Source: Megascapheus bottae
Taxonomy: Eukaryota; Chordata; Mammalia; Rodentia; Geomyidae
Reading direction: 5' to 3'
Assembly (NCBI GenBank): GCA_024803745.1
Contig: JANJXV010000004.1
Span: 55,618,358 to 55,682,357, forward strand
Length of the DNA: 64,000 bases
Below are positions 50,701-61,580 of the stretch, in pieces. The notes under the pieces are model-generated. The model was not told the DNA's origin, made no database searches, and saw nothing but the letters and a program-made list of their open reading frames with translations. Both the position numbers and the translations under genes were made by a program. How positions within the stretch are numbered: the stretch's first letter is position 1; each line of letters starts with the position of its first letter.

Positions 50701-51946
50701 AAGGACACTGGCTATATATTTCAGAAGGTAACGAGGCAGATCCTTTACCAGAAAAAGCCAGTATTGTTCTACTGTTTTTATGCAGCCACCGGGCTCTAGT
50801 GATTGAAGTGTCTGAAATTGCTTTGTCCCACTCCTACCCAAAGCCCTCCCCCACTAGCTTGTAGTGACTATAGTGGCCTATTTGCACCAGAAGCTCCCCC
50901 AACTCCAGGAGGCAACTCTTATTGTGCTACCAAATGGTTTCTGATCTGTTTCCTGCCTCGTTTCCCAGGTTCCCAAGAAATAAGCAAAACATTCAAACTA
51001 GGCAGGGAGGGAAATTCCTGTGATTTTCAAGGTTAAAGGGAGTCCCCAGAGACAGCCTTGCATGACATTCTGAGATCACGACTTCGGTAGTCATCCTGAT
51101 GCATCAGCCATTTCTCGCTCAACAAAACATCTTTTCCATTCCGGATTATGACTAAAGTGGTCTCACTGTTCGCAAATCCAGACCCGTAACAGTATCAGCT
51201 GGATGCTGGTGGTTCATACCTGGAATTCTAGCTACTCATGAGTCTGAAATCTGAGGGTCAGGTTGAAAGCTAGCCTGGGTGGAAAACTTCTATGAGGCTC
51301 TTAATTTCCAATTAAGCACAAAAGGCAAGAAAGCAGAACTGTGGTTCGAGCCTTGAGCAAAAGAGCTCAAACAATGCTCTGGCCTTGAGTTCAAGCTCCA
51401 GGACCAGCATGAACACACCAAAAATTGTTTATGATATCACTTACACTGTAAAAATTAGTAAAGACTAGATTTCAGCCTGTAAGACTTACCAGCTTTTCAT
51501 TTTGGTCTCCATTTCAGGAGACTTATTTACCTAATAGCACCTTATTAAACCATAAAATTACCTTCATATTAATATAATAAAAATATTAATTACAGTTAAT
51601 AAATGAATATGTAACCATTTTCATTATAACACCCAAATGCCTCAAAAATGTCTTAAATACATATTTATAGGTAAAGTGGCTTTTAACATTTTCATTTGTT
51701 TTTATTCAGAGAGGTCTTATTAGTCAATGTGTCTACAATAAGACCAAATACTACTGAAAAATAGGAGATATTTCTCATAGCCTGAGTAAAGTCATATCCT
51801 GTCTTTCTTACAGGTTTAATGAAGAGTTCTGGATTCACAGCTCGAAATAAGGTCGTTGTGCGAACTCCTCTGAGCCCTGGGTTTGGAAAGTCTTTCTCTT
51901 TGGGTGGTTCCTTTTTAAATGATGGAGGCTCAGGTGCTGAAGACAT
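47626..51946 (-). CDS. SMIM8: SMIM8, small integral membrane protein 8, complete coding sequence
   Basis: Orthologue of human SMIM8 (C6orf162), a 97-residue single-pass membrane protein of unknown function. Coding exons are 51812-51946 (45 codons) and 47626-47784 (52 codons plus stop), giving 97 residues. Sequence reads [20 protein letters not shown], then [19 protein letters not shown], then a hydrophobic helix at about residues 49-69 ([20 protein letters not shown]), then a charged tail ending [11 protein letters not shown]. The start is the Met before SSAPEP. An in-frame ATG further upstream belongs to intron, because a clean TTTTCAG acceptor sits at 51970. The 5' UTR exon is in the CpG island near 62 kb, so the first intron is about 10 kb. 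Length and sequence match the family with no defect. Confidence 0.97.
47785..48340. other. SMIM8 intron 2, unique sequence next to exon 3
   Basis: A short (CAAA)n run at about 47790-47822; otherwise nothing recognised. Confidence 0.4.
48340..48430 (+). mobile_element. L1-type 3' end fragment
   Basis: TAATGCACCTTCTATCTGGC, then ATCAATTACAATAAAAATAT and an A/G tail. It is a short plus-strand copy about 0.3 kb from the longer minus copy. Confidence 0.5.
48768..49386 (-). mobile_element. L1-type 3' module inserted in a SINE, with target duplication
   Basis: A 619-bp insertion splits a minus B1-ID SINE (48655-48767 and 49387-49515). A 15-bp target duplication, CCACTCCAGCTTTTT, flanks it at 48753-48767 and 49387-49401. 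It ends on the minus strand in an A-rich tail after TTACAATAAAAAATATA. Confidence 0.75.
49996..50240 (-). repeat. (GGT)n and B1-ID SINE
   Basis: (GGT)n at 49998-50022 on the tail side of a B1-ID copy at 50023-50238. Confidence 0.8.
50570..50702 (+). repeat. ID-containing right half of a SINE
   Basis: Left half absent; ends with a poly(A) run. Confidence 0.65.
50790..51195 (+). mobile_element. Possible LTR-type repeat
   Basis: A non-SINE block in SMIM8 intron 2, between two B1-ID SINEs, ending AGACCCGTAACA. Its composition and end are LTR-like, but no polyadenylation signal is clear. Confidence 0.25.
51198..51420 (+). repeat. B1-ID dimer SINE
   Basis: Diverged copy in SMIM8 intron 2, about 390 bp from exon 2. 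Confidence 0.7.
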
Positions 51947-51969
51947 CTTGACTGACAATGCTTTATTAC
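51812..51969 (-). CDS. SMIM8: SMIM8 exon 2 (start codon exon)
   Basis: The acceptor GTTTTCAG lies just above 51969. There are 23 untranslated bases, the ATG is at 51946-51944, and the donor AAACCT|GTAAGA follows residue 45 (FIKP). Confidence 0.95.
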
Positions 51970-52859
51970 CTGAAAACAAGATATTTTTCTTTCATTATTG
52001 TTTCTTTGATAAACCTTTTTTTAAAAAATGAAATCACTAATACTTTCTTCTTTTGAAATCTGGACAAGCACCCAAAGTAGATGTCAATTCTTACTATCTA
52101 AGTGATGTTTCAAATTTTATTTGGTAAATTATAATCTAAAAAAGAGAGACAAAAAACCCCAAATCAAACCAATAAATCACGAAGCTAAAAGAAGTCTACA
52201 GAATGGATTTCTGATACTAAACTAGTACAACATGAAGGATCGTCCCAGGGATAATCCCCATAGTCTCTGCCTTCCTCTGTGGGTTCATCCAAGCATCCAC
52301 TGTCCAGAGCAGGAAAGGTAAATCAGTAGTTGTTCCTGCTTTCACCCTTGCTTATCAGTGACTCTCTGGAAAGATTATGTTCTGTAAACTCCTTAGTCTA
52401 AATATCCTTTCTCTTTCAGCTACTCTAAATCTGTCCAGTTAGAACCAAGTGTGTCTTTTGTTTTCTGGTTCTTCTAATTTGAAGCATTAACATTTTATAT
52501 TTTTTCTCTTCCAGGTACCATCATTCCTGTCACCGAATGGTAAGGTGGGAAATAAGTAGAGAAAGAAACCTTCCAAAGGCTGAAATTGACAGTGTAAGAT
52601 AAAACTCTTTGGGAGACATGCCACAACTTTCTGTACAATAAACATTATGAAGGGCCAAACATTCACATTTAGACAGTCACTGATGCTTGTTTTGTGTAAG
52701 TATTCTTTATTCATTATTCTTCCATTTTATATACTTTAAAATATGCAACTTTATGGAGAAAATCAGCTCGGTTGTTCAAACTATTTGTGCTGCAGTGATC
52801 AAAAAGCATTCACTTAAAGCACTTAAAATGTAAATACCTTGTCATGAACATCTGTTTGA

Positions 52860-53290
52860 AGGTGAAGACTTCTCCACAAATGCTCACTGTAGGCTGTTTC
52901 ACCACTATTTCTCCATGCATGTTTTAGTTATCATTTTTGATGCTTTCCTCACTACAGCTTTGTAGTTCCATTTTTATTTCCGTGAGCGCTCCTGTAGAAA
53001 TTTCAAGATTTGCTAACTCCCGAGAATAGGTTGCTTCTTGTAAATTAGATAGGTTTAAATTCTTCCAAATTAGAGAGGTTTAAATTTCATGATAGTTGCA
53101 GTCTTCCAGGAATACTTCAGGGATCTCACATTTCACTCCACTAGGTGATTTTATGGACATCTGTGTTCCAGCAGTCACGTCAATGGATGCTTCATGTTGG
53201 TAGTTTCCATTCTCCTTCCTCACCTAAAATCTGAATTTTTTCTCCTACTACTGGCTTCAGTAATGACCTTTCACTGTGTGAATTATTCCT
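52860..53290 (-). pseudogene. Unrecognised degenerate coding-like fragment
   Basis: The minus strand carries protein-like stretches in neighbouring frames broken by stops: LLKPVVGEKIQILGEEG, then ENGNYQHEASIDVTAGTQMS through VFLEDCNYHEI, then LQEATYSRELANLEISTGAL through KMELQSCSEES. Alternating frames and stops suggest an old processed pseudogene in SMIM8 intron 1. The parent gene was not recognised, and there is no clear poly(A) tail. Confidence 0.35.
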
Positions 53291-53757
53291 TCAGCTGAAG
53301 GCTACAGAATGATAGATTTGAAGGAATGAAACTCAACACATAAACTAAGTGAGGGAATGTGGTGGGCATAATGGCTGATTTGATATTTAAAAATACTGTT
53401 TTGCTCCTGTCAGTTTTTTTCAGTCATCAGTAAGTTTGTTATTATCTGGGCATGTTATTGCCTTGGTAATTACAGGGAAACAAATGAAAATTCTGGGAAT
53501 TAGCTAACTTGGGAAATGACAGTAAAATACACTACACAGAACAAAGCAGTTGTCAATTTGTCACTTTATTTACCAGCATATGAGGTAACGACTACTAAAG
53601 CACTTTCCTCATCATTCAAACTGTATCCAGTAATTTTTTTCTTCCACACAAATTACTATTTTTATCTGCTGTTTAATTCACTATGGGCAACATCTGAAGG
53701 GACTTTTCACTTTTTTTTTTAGTCCCAGAATCTCTCTTAAAAATTTTCCCTTTGGGG

Positions 53758-54172
53758 GCCCAGAGTTTGGCCTAGTGGTAGAGTGCCTGCCCAGCATGCA
53801 CGAAGACCTGGGTTCGATTCCTTGGTACCACATATATAGGAAAAAAACCACAAGTGGTGCTGAGGCTCAAGTAATAAGAGCTCTAGCCTTGAGAAAGTCC
53901 AAGGACAAGACTGGCAAAAAAACAACAACAACAAAAAAAATTCACTTCAACTGGGCACTGGTGTCTCATGCTTGTAATCCTATCTACTCAGGAGGCTGAG
54001 ATCTGAGGATTAAGGCTGGAAACCAGCCCGACCAGACAAGTCTGAGACTCATATCCAGTCAACCAGCAAAAAAACTAGAAATGAAGAGGTGGTAGAATGC
54101 TAGATTTGGGCCAAAAAGCCAAGCAAGAATGTATAGCCCTGAATTAAACCCCTAATACCAGCATATACACAT
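53758..54172 (+). repeat. ID-ID SINE followed by B1-ID SINE
   Basis: The ID-ID copy at 53758-53940 lacks part of its right end; the B1-ID copy is at 53948-54172. Confidence 0.8.
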
Positions 54173-54985
54173 GCATGTAAACATTCTATTTTTTCAATTT
54201 TGAATCAGTCTTTCAGAAGCTTAGACAAATACGTTTGGGGAACAGGGGATAACTCTAAGTGCTTTCCCCATTTCTCCTGTGGCATCAATCTACTGCTTCT
54301 GGTATTTTCAATATTGAAAATGAGTGCTCCATTTTCCTCCTCTTAAACAGAATGGTATATGATGATGTCTATAAATGTATTTAGATTTTAAGTAATAAAT
54401 ATTGACTGCCAGGTGCCATAAGTTGTTATCAATGATGTTTCTCTCCCTGCTTAAATCCTGTTAGACTACAAATGTGAGGAAAGAGTAAGATTCTAAAAAT
54501 CACTAAAGTAAAATTATAATTCAAGACTGTTAACAGGCCATATCTGCAAGAAATGTTACATAGGAAACAATGCCATGCTATTAGCTTTGAATCATGGCCT
54601 CAGAGTTTTCTACTACTGGGGCTAGATGGAGAAAAGAAATACTAGGAAGGCCTCCCGCCCCCAAAAGTTAATGTATCAAGGTAAAAAGTCTATCCCGAAA
54701 CAGTAATAGAAACAGTATTTTCCTTTTATTATTAGAAAGTAGCTGCAGACAATTAAAACAAAGATATCCTATGGAAAGTGGAATGAAGTTGTTCACAGGG
54801 AAGGCAAGGTAATGGGGGAAGCAGGTACAGAGAATATATATCATAGAGCACAGAAGGACCTCAGAGCAGTTTATCAAAAAGTACTGGGAATGAAATATTG
54901 TTAAATCACTCCATCTCTCACTCTCATACACATACATATGCTTATATACATATGGGGACACATAGTTCTACTCAACACAAATTTC
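54173..54985. other. SMIM8 intron 1, no gene seen
   Basis: Unique-looking AT-rich sequence to the edge of the Tigger element. Confidence 0.4.
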
Positions 54986-57351
54986 ACTAGTTGTCGAGTA
55001 TCCCTTACATAAAATGTTTGGGACCAAAAATGCTTTGGGTTATTTTTTGGTTTTTGTTCAATAGTGGGGCTTGAACCCTGGCACTGTCCCTGCACTCTTC
55101 AGCTCAAGGCTAGTGCTCTACCCCTGAGCTACAGTATCACTTCCTTTTCTGGTGGTTAGTTAGTCTCACGGTCTTTTGGGTCTGCTGGCTTTGAACCGCA
55201 ATCCTCAGTTCTCAGCCTCCCAAGTAGCTAGGATTACAGGAGTGAGCCACTGGTGCCTGGCTCTAAATATATGTTTAACAGTTTATTTTGGCCCTTAGAA
55301 TATTTATACACAGAGAATGATACCGAAGATTAAATGTAAATTTTTTTAAGATTTTGTATAAAAATATATATGTATATATATATATATTTTAATTTTTTTT
55401 GCCAGTCCTGGGCTTGAGCCCAGGACCTGAGAACTGTCCTTGAGCTTTCCCAAGGTTAGAGATCTACCACTTGAGCCTCAGCACCACTTCTGGCTTTTTT
55501 CTATGTATGTGGTACCAAGGAATCGAACCCGGGTCTTCGTGCATGCTAGGCAAGCACTCCCACTATGCCAAACTCCCGGCCCCTTGTATAAATCGTATAC
55601 ACATAGCCTGAAGGTAATTTTACGCAATATTTTTAATCATGTGGGGCATGAAATAAGGGCTGCCTACAGTGACTATTTAGCCATCCACACGTATGGTCTG
55701 TGGTAACCTGGCCTCACCCTCATTGACACTGAACTCTTATGCTATTAGTGATAAGAACCATTTTCTTCCTCTTACACACAAATAGTGACTAAAAACCATG
55801 GTCTAACATTGTACAGTGAGCTCATGTGCTCACAGGAACTAAGCAGCACAGCAGCTGCCAAATCCCACCTCAGCGTCAAATAACACCTGTGCTTGATTAA
55901 AAACCAACTGGGCCCTGTACTTTTTCCTTTTTTTTTTTTTTTTTTTGCCAGCCCTGGGACTTAAACTCAGAACCTGAGCACTGTCCTTGGGCTTTCTCAA
56001 GGCTAGAGCTCTACCACTTGAGCCTCAGTACCACTTGTGGCTTTTTTCTACGTATGTGGTACCAAGGACTTTTTCCTTTTTAAGTTGCTAAAAAAACATC
56101 AAAAGCAGTTAGTTAGTTGAGGGACCAGGAAGCGGGTCCTCTGGGGATGAGGACGCGTCCTGCTGGATGGCGCTTTTAAGTGTTTTTCCTAGAGTCGTTT
56201 CTCTCATGAACACCCTTTTTTGTCTTAGAAGTCTCCCTTTGATTTTACAACCAGATATGACTTCTTGTTCCGTAATGAATGCGCGTTGCTCTAGTCCTCT
56301 GATGAGCCCATCACACAGCCGCACCATGTCATCAAGGGGCACTTTCCCTGACGTGTTAGCCACGCTGCCTGCATCATCACTATGACCATGATCACCTTGA
56401 TTCTCAGCCCGTTCATCCAGTTCGCCCTTGGTCAATGACTGAACAACTGGAGAATCATTACCATTACACACTTCTTCAGTGAATTTCTCTGCAGCTTTGG
56501 AAACAGATGCCTTATCACCATAAATATTTAAAAATTTAATGCCATGTCTTTTCTTAAATTTCTGCAGCCAGCCGGTTGAGTACTCACAGTTCCCTTCAAT
56601 TTTTAATTCATTGTGATAGATCTTTGCTTGCTTCATGATCAGCACGCCATTCAGTGGCATGCGCTCACGGCGACGCTGGCGGATCCACTCTTTCAATACC
56701 CGATCAAGGTCTTCGTTTTTAGCTTTATGTAGTGTTTTTCTATCCTTCATCAACTTTGGCTCATCACTTTCTGCATAGAACTTCAACAGTTTTTCCTTCT
56801 GTTTCTTTAAGTCATATATAGTAGTCATTCCAACACCATATTCTTCAGTAAGATGTTTTACACTTATACCACTGTCTAATTTTTCCAATAGTTTTACTTT
56901 TTGTGCTATCGATAAACATAAATGCTTTCTCTTTTTCTTATCACTGGTACCCATAGGGGAATCTGAAGGTCTTTTTGACATTTTCAGTGTTATCATTATT
57001 CCACTGAGTAATGGAGAAGCCAAACATTACAGCAAGTAGAGTACAAAGGTCTTGGCTCCATTGGGATCCTGGTGCCTGTCACAGGCCCACTGGGCCTGCA
57101 CACATGCCATTTTATCTCCCAGGGAGGGCATGTACAGAAAAGAATTATTATAGCTCAAGGGGCCTGAGAGGGTAATATTTTTCTCTTGGGGATGCTGAAT
57201 AAACTGCACACTGCGTACCTTTATCTTGACTCCAACCTGTCACTTGAGGTCAACTATGGAATTTTCCATTTGTGGCATCAGGTTGATAAGCAAAAGTTTC
57301 AGATTTTGGAGTACTTCAGAGTTCCAATTTTCAGATTGGAATGCTCAACCT
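54986..57351 (-). mobile_element. Tigger (Tc1/mariner-pogo) DNA transposon, Tigger7-like
   Basis: On the minus strand the element begins CAGGTTGAGCATTCCAATC near 57351. It ends near 54986 with a degenerate complementary terminal repeat (plus strand GTCGAGTATCCCTTACATA). TA dinucleotides flank both ends, as expected for a pogo-type target. Internal segments such as ACACATAGCCTGAAGGTAAT (about 55595) match remembered Tigger7-type sequence. Three minus-strand SINEs sit in the left half: B1-ID at 55055-55262, ID-ID at 55398-55583, and a partial ID-ID at about 55928-56068 flanked by a duplication of about 13 bases (ACTTTTTCCTTTT). The right half holds one long ORF. The element lies in SMIM8 intron 1 on the same strand. 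Confidence 0.8.
56109..57023 (-). CDS. Tigger-derived CENP-B-like DNA-binding protein lacking the DDE domain
   Basis: A 304-codon uninterrupted ORF. The Met at 56981 (MSKRPSDSPMG) is the likely family start, giving 290 residues. Residues about 10-65 (from the 56981 Met) form the first CENP-B/pogo helix-turn-helix (LSIAQKVKLLEKLDSGISV, YGVGMTTIYDLKKQ). Residues about 80-160 form the second, Tc5/CENP-B type (VLKEWIRQRRRERMPLNGVL, YSTGWLQKFKKRHGIKFL). After TEEV the expected DDE endonuclease region of a few hundred residues is absent. The chain then resumes in frame with an acidic linker and the transposase C-terminus (DGLIRGLEQRAFITEQE, SSSPEDPLPGPS). It cannot be a working transposase. It could bind DNA as a domesticated protein, or be a chance-preserved remnant. 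No intron or CpG promoter is seen at its own start. Splicing from SMIM8 exon 1 is possible but untested. Confidence 0.6.
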   Translation of the reverse strand: MASPLLSGIMITLKMSKRPSDSPMGTSDKKKRKHLCLSIAQKVKLLEKLDSGISVKHLTEEYGVGMTTIYDLKKQKEKLLKFYAESDEPKLMKDRKTLHKAKNEDLDRVLKEWIRQRRRERMPLNGVLIMKQAKIYHNELKIEGNCEYSTGWLQKFKKRHGIKFLNIYGDKASVSKAAEKFTEEVCNGNDSPVVQSLTKGELDERAENQGDHGHSDDAGSVANTSGKVPLDDMVRLCDGLIRGLEQRAFITEQEVISGCKIKGRLLRQKRVFMRETTLGKTLKSAIQQDASSSPEDPLPGPSTN

Positions 57352-58180
57352 GTATTTTGAAATTAAAGGGATGTAGTGATGGTGAATGTCACGAAATTCA
57401 ACCTATGTGATAGAGGTTAATAAAAAAAAGCCATAATCATCTCTCCAATGGTTCAACACAAATTCTAACTGTTCCAAGATACCTTCAACTCCTTTCCTCC
57501 TGAAATAAGCATGTACTTCCTTTGTAATCATGAAAATAAGTAATCTGTACATCATGTTTATATTCACCTTAATAAAGCACTGTAAGTCTTTAGCCTTTAC
57601 CCAAATTAGTGAAGAATACTTAGGCTGCAAAACCATATGTATATTTCAAAAGCATCAATATAACCACAATTTCTACTGTTTGTGATACTCTGTAAAGGAT
57701 AAAAATAATATTTCTCATTATTTCATCTTTTATTATAAGTGGGATCAGTCAGTTCAGCTTTACTATGTTTTTCCTTGTGAGCCAAGCAATGAAGATATTT
57801 TAAAAGTCCTTCCAAAATTGCAAGAACTTGTTTATATATTTAATTATACTAACAAGAAACTTTTCCCAACTACATATACTATCAATAAAATGAGATTACT
57901 GGGGCCAGAAAGGGTCTTAGTAGCCAAGAATTTGTTGTATATATGAAAACCATTAAGAATAAAAAAACTTTTCCATGTGCGATTCATGTGACTAGCTCAT
58001 ATATACAGTGTATGTATAAAGAACACAAAATCTTAGTTGTTTCTTCACTGTCAATACTTTTGGGAAAAACAAACCTCTTGCATAAACAAGGTAAACTATA
58101 CAAATCAAAGCTGAAAAATGAACCACATTCTCAAAACATAGCAATAAACTGTTCTGGGGTTGTTGTTTTTTTTGGGGGGG
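57352..58180. other. SMIM8 intron 1, flank of the Tigger element
   Basis: AT-rich, no recognised exon or repeat. Confidence 0.4.
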
Positions 58181-58181
58181 G

Positions 58182-58405
58182 GTCAGTCCTGGGGCTTGAC
58201 TCAGGGCCTGGACACTGTCCCTGAGTTCTTTGCTCAAAGCTAGCAGGCATTCTACCACTTTGAGCCAGAGTTCCACTTCTGTTTTCTGGTAGCTAGCTGG
58301 ATGGAGTTTCTTGGACTTTCCTGCCCAGGCCAACTTAGAACTGCAATCCTCAGATCTCAGCCTACTGAATAACTAGGATTACAAGCGAGAGCCACCAGCA
58401 CCTTG
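58182..58405 (-). repeat. B1-ID dimer SINE
   Basis: Starts after a G run at 58174-58181; mildly diverged. Confidence 0.8.
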
Positions 58406-58558
58406 GTGAGTAAGTTATTCTGACACTGCCATTCAGAGGAAATAACAAAAAATACATTTCCATCAGACCTTTCTAAGTCTGATCATATCCTCCACTTCTC
58501 TCTCCAAACCACTCCAAGTAACTAACATATGCATAGAACACTAACCAGTCTCTACTTA

Positions 58559-58692
58559 ATTTTTTTATTAAAGAATTTATTAACATTGATTTTTACAGCA
58601 TATTTTAAAGGACAAGCTTAACAATCAAGTGTTCAAGGGGGGAATCTCTATTTATAATCACTGGGACTTAGTATTTAGAACTTAATCAAAAT
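58559..58692 (-). mobile_element. Short L1-type 3' module copy, alternative 3' end
   Basis: A strongly truncated copy with the same alternative tail as the 10.5-kb copy, in SMIM8 intron 1. Confidence 0.55.
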
Positions 58693-58694
58693 CT

Positions 58695-59620
58695 ACTTAA
58701 TTTTTAAGCTGAATTAAAGTATACATGTATGACTCTCCTTTGTTGTATTAAAAGGAGAAATCAAACATACAAACACACCTTACTGGGGGTGAAAGAAACT
58801 CAATACCACACTGCTCCAAAGTAATTTAGTTTTGAATTGTGTGTGGGCCAACTTGCAAGTAATAAATCAAGCACTGTAGGCTGTATGATCTGTCCAGATA
58901 TCCTTATTCTGATTTCCTCTTTTTCCTATCACCCACTTCTTATTTACATTATGATCAAGAAACTGTTGTTTGTATATATGTGAGCACGTATACACATGCA
59001 ATGTATGCGTACATTACTTTCCATATAGTATATGTGTATATGTATACACATGCATAAAAATATTTGCCTAGAAAAAGATCCATCCTATGCACCATATCTT
59101 ACATGTCCCTTCCTGTTTAACTGCTCAATTTATCTTTTTCCTCTGTCTTTCCTTCCTGGAAAAGAAACATGCAATGTGGAAATGGAGCAATAGGGAACCA
59201 GGACTGGCCCCTTTATACAACTCTTTGAGGGCATTTGTGTGAAAATGTGAAATTGTAAAAATGGGATTCCATCAATAATGGCACACACTACTAGAAGTCA
59301 TGCAGAATTAGGACTGGTCCTTTTTTAGTGATTTTTCTCTACCTCAGTAAAATTTTGCTTAGGGGATAATCTAGAATGTATCTAACAACTGGTATTATAC
59401 TGTACCTGAAAATTAGATCAAGATATAAATAATGAAAGAATTTGGGTGGGAAATCCATTTTCTAATATACATTTTAGAAACAAACCCTTCTATAATTAAA
59501 ATTACAATGGTAGAAAGTTTCTGAGCAGAAACCTCAACAATCATCACAACCTTTCTTTTAAAAGACTCAGGGAATTATTAAATGAAAACAGTATATATTT
59601 TATTAGATCCTACCCCAGGA
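58695..59620. other. SMIM8 intron 1, no gene seen
   Basis: AT-rich with alternating TATGTATACACATG words at about 58970-59055. Confidence 0.4.
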
Positions 59621-59884
59621 CTGGACCAGGACTGCAACTTGGTACCTGACACATCCATTCATTAGCTAGTGCTTTATCAACTGAACCTGATCTCCAAACC
59701 AAGGAAACTATTTTAATTGTGAGTAAAAATACACTTTAGTTTCATACTATCCTAGAAGATAAATTGAACTCTGTGGCACAACACCTTTAAAATAATTTAA
59801 AAGTCAAGTTTAGTACAGAATAGAGGTTTTTAAAGCTTGGCTGACTCTAGGAGAGCTTCAATTTTTCTTTTAAACAAACCCAGC

Positions 59885-60290
59885 AGTAGGACTAGAACTC
59901 AAAGCATTGATCTCTATCTCTTGGCTTTCACTCCTCAAAGCTGGCTGTCTACCACATCTTTCCAGCCTTTGGTTGGTTAATTACAGAGTAGAGTCTAGAC
60001 TTATTTTCTAGTATGCTTAATTTGAACCACAATCTTCATCTAGTAGTTAGGAGAAGAAGAAAGTATTAAATGGTCCAGGGCATTAATACTTTCTTCTTCT
60101 TCTTCTTCTTGTTTTTCTTTTGGCCAGTCCTAGGGCTTGAACTCAGGCCTGGGTACTATTCTTGAGTTTTCTCCACACCACAGTACCACTTCTGGCTTTT
60201 TCTATGTATGTGCCACGGAGGAATTGAACCCAAGGCTTTGTGTAAAGCTAGGAAAGCACTCTACCACTAGGCCACACTCTTGCTCTTGGT
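59885..60290 (-). repeat. Old B1-ID piece, (TTC)n and ID-ID SINE
   Basis: Diverged SINE at 59885-60055, (TTC)n at 60091-60110, ID-ID copy with shortened right unit at 60120-60290. Confidence 0.65.
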
Positions 60291-60433
60291 CTTTACATTT
60301 TCATATTGAGGAGCTAAAAAAGCACCCCCATTCTGAAGCAGTCATCTTGTTGTTTATGTAAACTGGGAGTGACCCAAAAGTGCACAAAATTAAAACAACA
60401 GAATTGTGGTGCCATTAAGTTCCAGGAACTGAC

Positions 60434-60854
60434 CTGTCTGTGTTAAAATTAACCAGAACTCGTGTAAATTCAAGGGATGGCATTTGTTTTCTAAAGCAGA
60501 ACTCGTGTAAATTCAAGGGATGACATTCGTTTTTCTAAAACCATACAACTACCCTCAGACTGCTAATTAGGACTCTACTGGCATGGGAATCTCCCATGAA
60601 CTGCTCTGAACTGTCCCTAACCCCTACCTTATCTCACTCCAATAGCTGATTGCTGTGTTAATGTAAATCTGTAGTCTTTGCCTTTAAAAGCCCTGTGGAA
60701 AAGCTGTTCGGGGCTTCTCCTAGGCTCCTTCTGTATGGGAGTGTGGGACCAAGCCCGAGCTGACAGCCCGCCTGAATAAAGCCTTGCTTTTGCATTTCCG
60801 AACGTCTGACTCTCGGTTGTCTCTTGGTGGTCCTGAGACTTGGGCAGAACAACA
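60434..60854 (+). mobile_element. Solo LTR of an endogenous retrovirus (ERV1-like)
   Basis: An LTR layout on the plus strand: it starts near TGTCTGTG, has a TTTAAAAG box at about 60683, AATAAA at 60775-60780 before a GT-rich U5, and ends ...AACA at 60854. The U3 has a 43-bp direct repeat starting at 60454 and 60497. TGAC occurs at both borders but is shifted by one base, so the target duplication is not firm. No viral coding sequence is nearby. Confidence 0.6.
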
Positions 60855-60864
60855 TGACTTTTTC

Positions 60865-61020
60865 ACCAATGGCTGGTGTCTACCACCTCTACTTTCAGCC
60901 CTTGCTGGTTAACTGGAGCTAAGAGCCTCTCAGATTTGTCTGCTAGGAATGACCAGGAACCAGGATCCTGTATTTAAGCTTCTTGAATAGTTGGGAGTCT
61001 AGATTGGAGCCACTAACACC
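60865..61020 (-). repeat. Diverged B1-ID SINE fragment
   Basis: Recognised by GGTTAACTGGAGCTAAGAG and GGGAGTCTAGATTGGAGCCA; adjoins the solo LTR. Confidence 0.55.
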
Positions 61021-61339
61021 AGACTATAGCTTCAAATCTTATCTTTATTAACAGGTGCTGATTAAAATATACACGGATTAACTAACAGTGAAAAGGCTTA
61101 GAGGTTCAGAAAACAGAAGCCGTGTCATCATCCCCACTATTTCGTCCTACTGTCCACCCTCCTTTAACCTAAGAGAATCCCAGCCAGGGCCATTATGCAC
61201 CGGTAGGAAGATCTCCCCATTTCCAACCTACTCCTACCACTTCACTCCATCTTTAAAAGGACAGAAAGACTGCATTGACACGTTATGACACGACTTAAAC
61301 GTAAGTGAGTTTTTAATGGAGAAGACGTTTTCCACCAGG

Positions 61340-61580
61340 GCCCATCAGCCCATGTCTGTGAAACCTAGCTACCTGAGAAGGCTGGGATCTGAGGATTGCA
61401 GTGCTAAGGCCGCCGAGGCAGGAAAGTACATAAAACTCCGACTCCAATTAGCCAAAAAATAAAATAAATAAATAAAAAAGCCAGAAGTGGAGGCGTGGTT
61501 CGGGTGGGAGAACGCCAGCACTAGGCAGAAAAGGCTAAGGGGCAACCCCGGGGAACCTAGGCCCGGGGCTCAGGCCCGGT
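61340..61580 (+). repeat. B1-ID SINE at the SMIM8 island edge
   Basis: Diverged dimer; its right half is CpG-rich and merges into the island. Confidence 0.65.
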
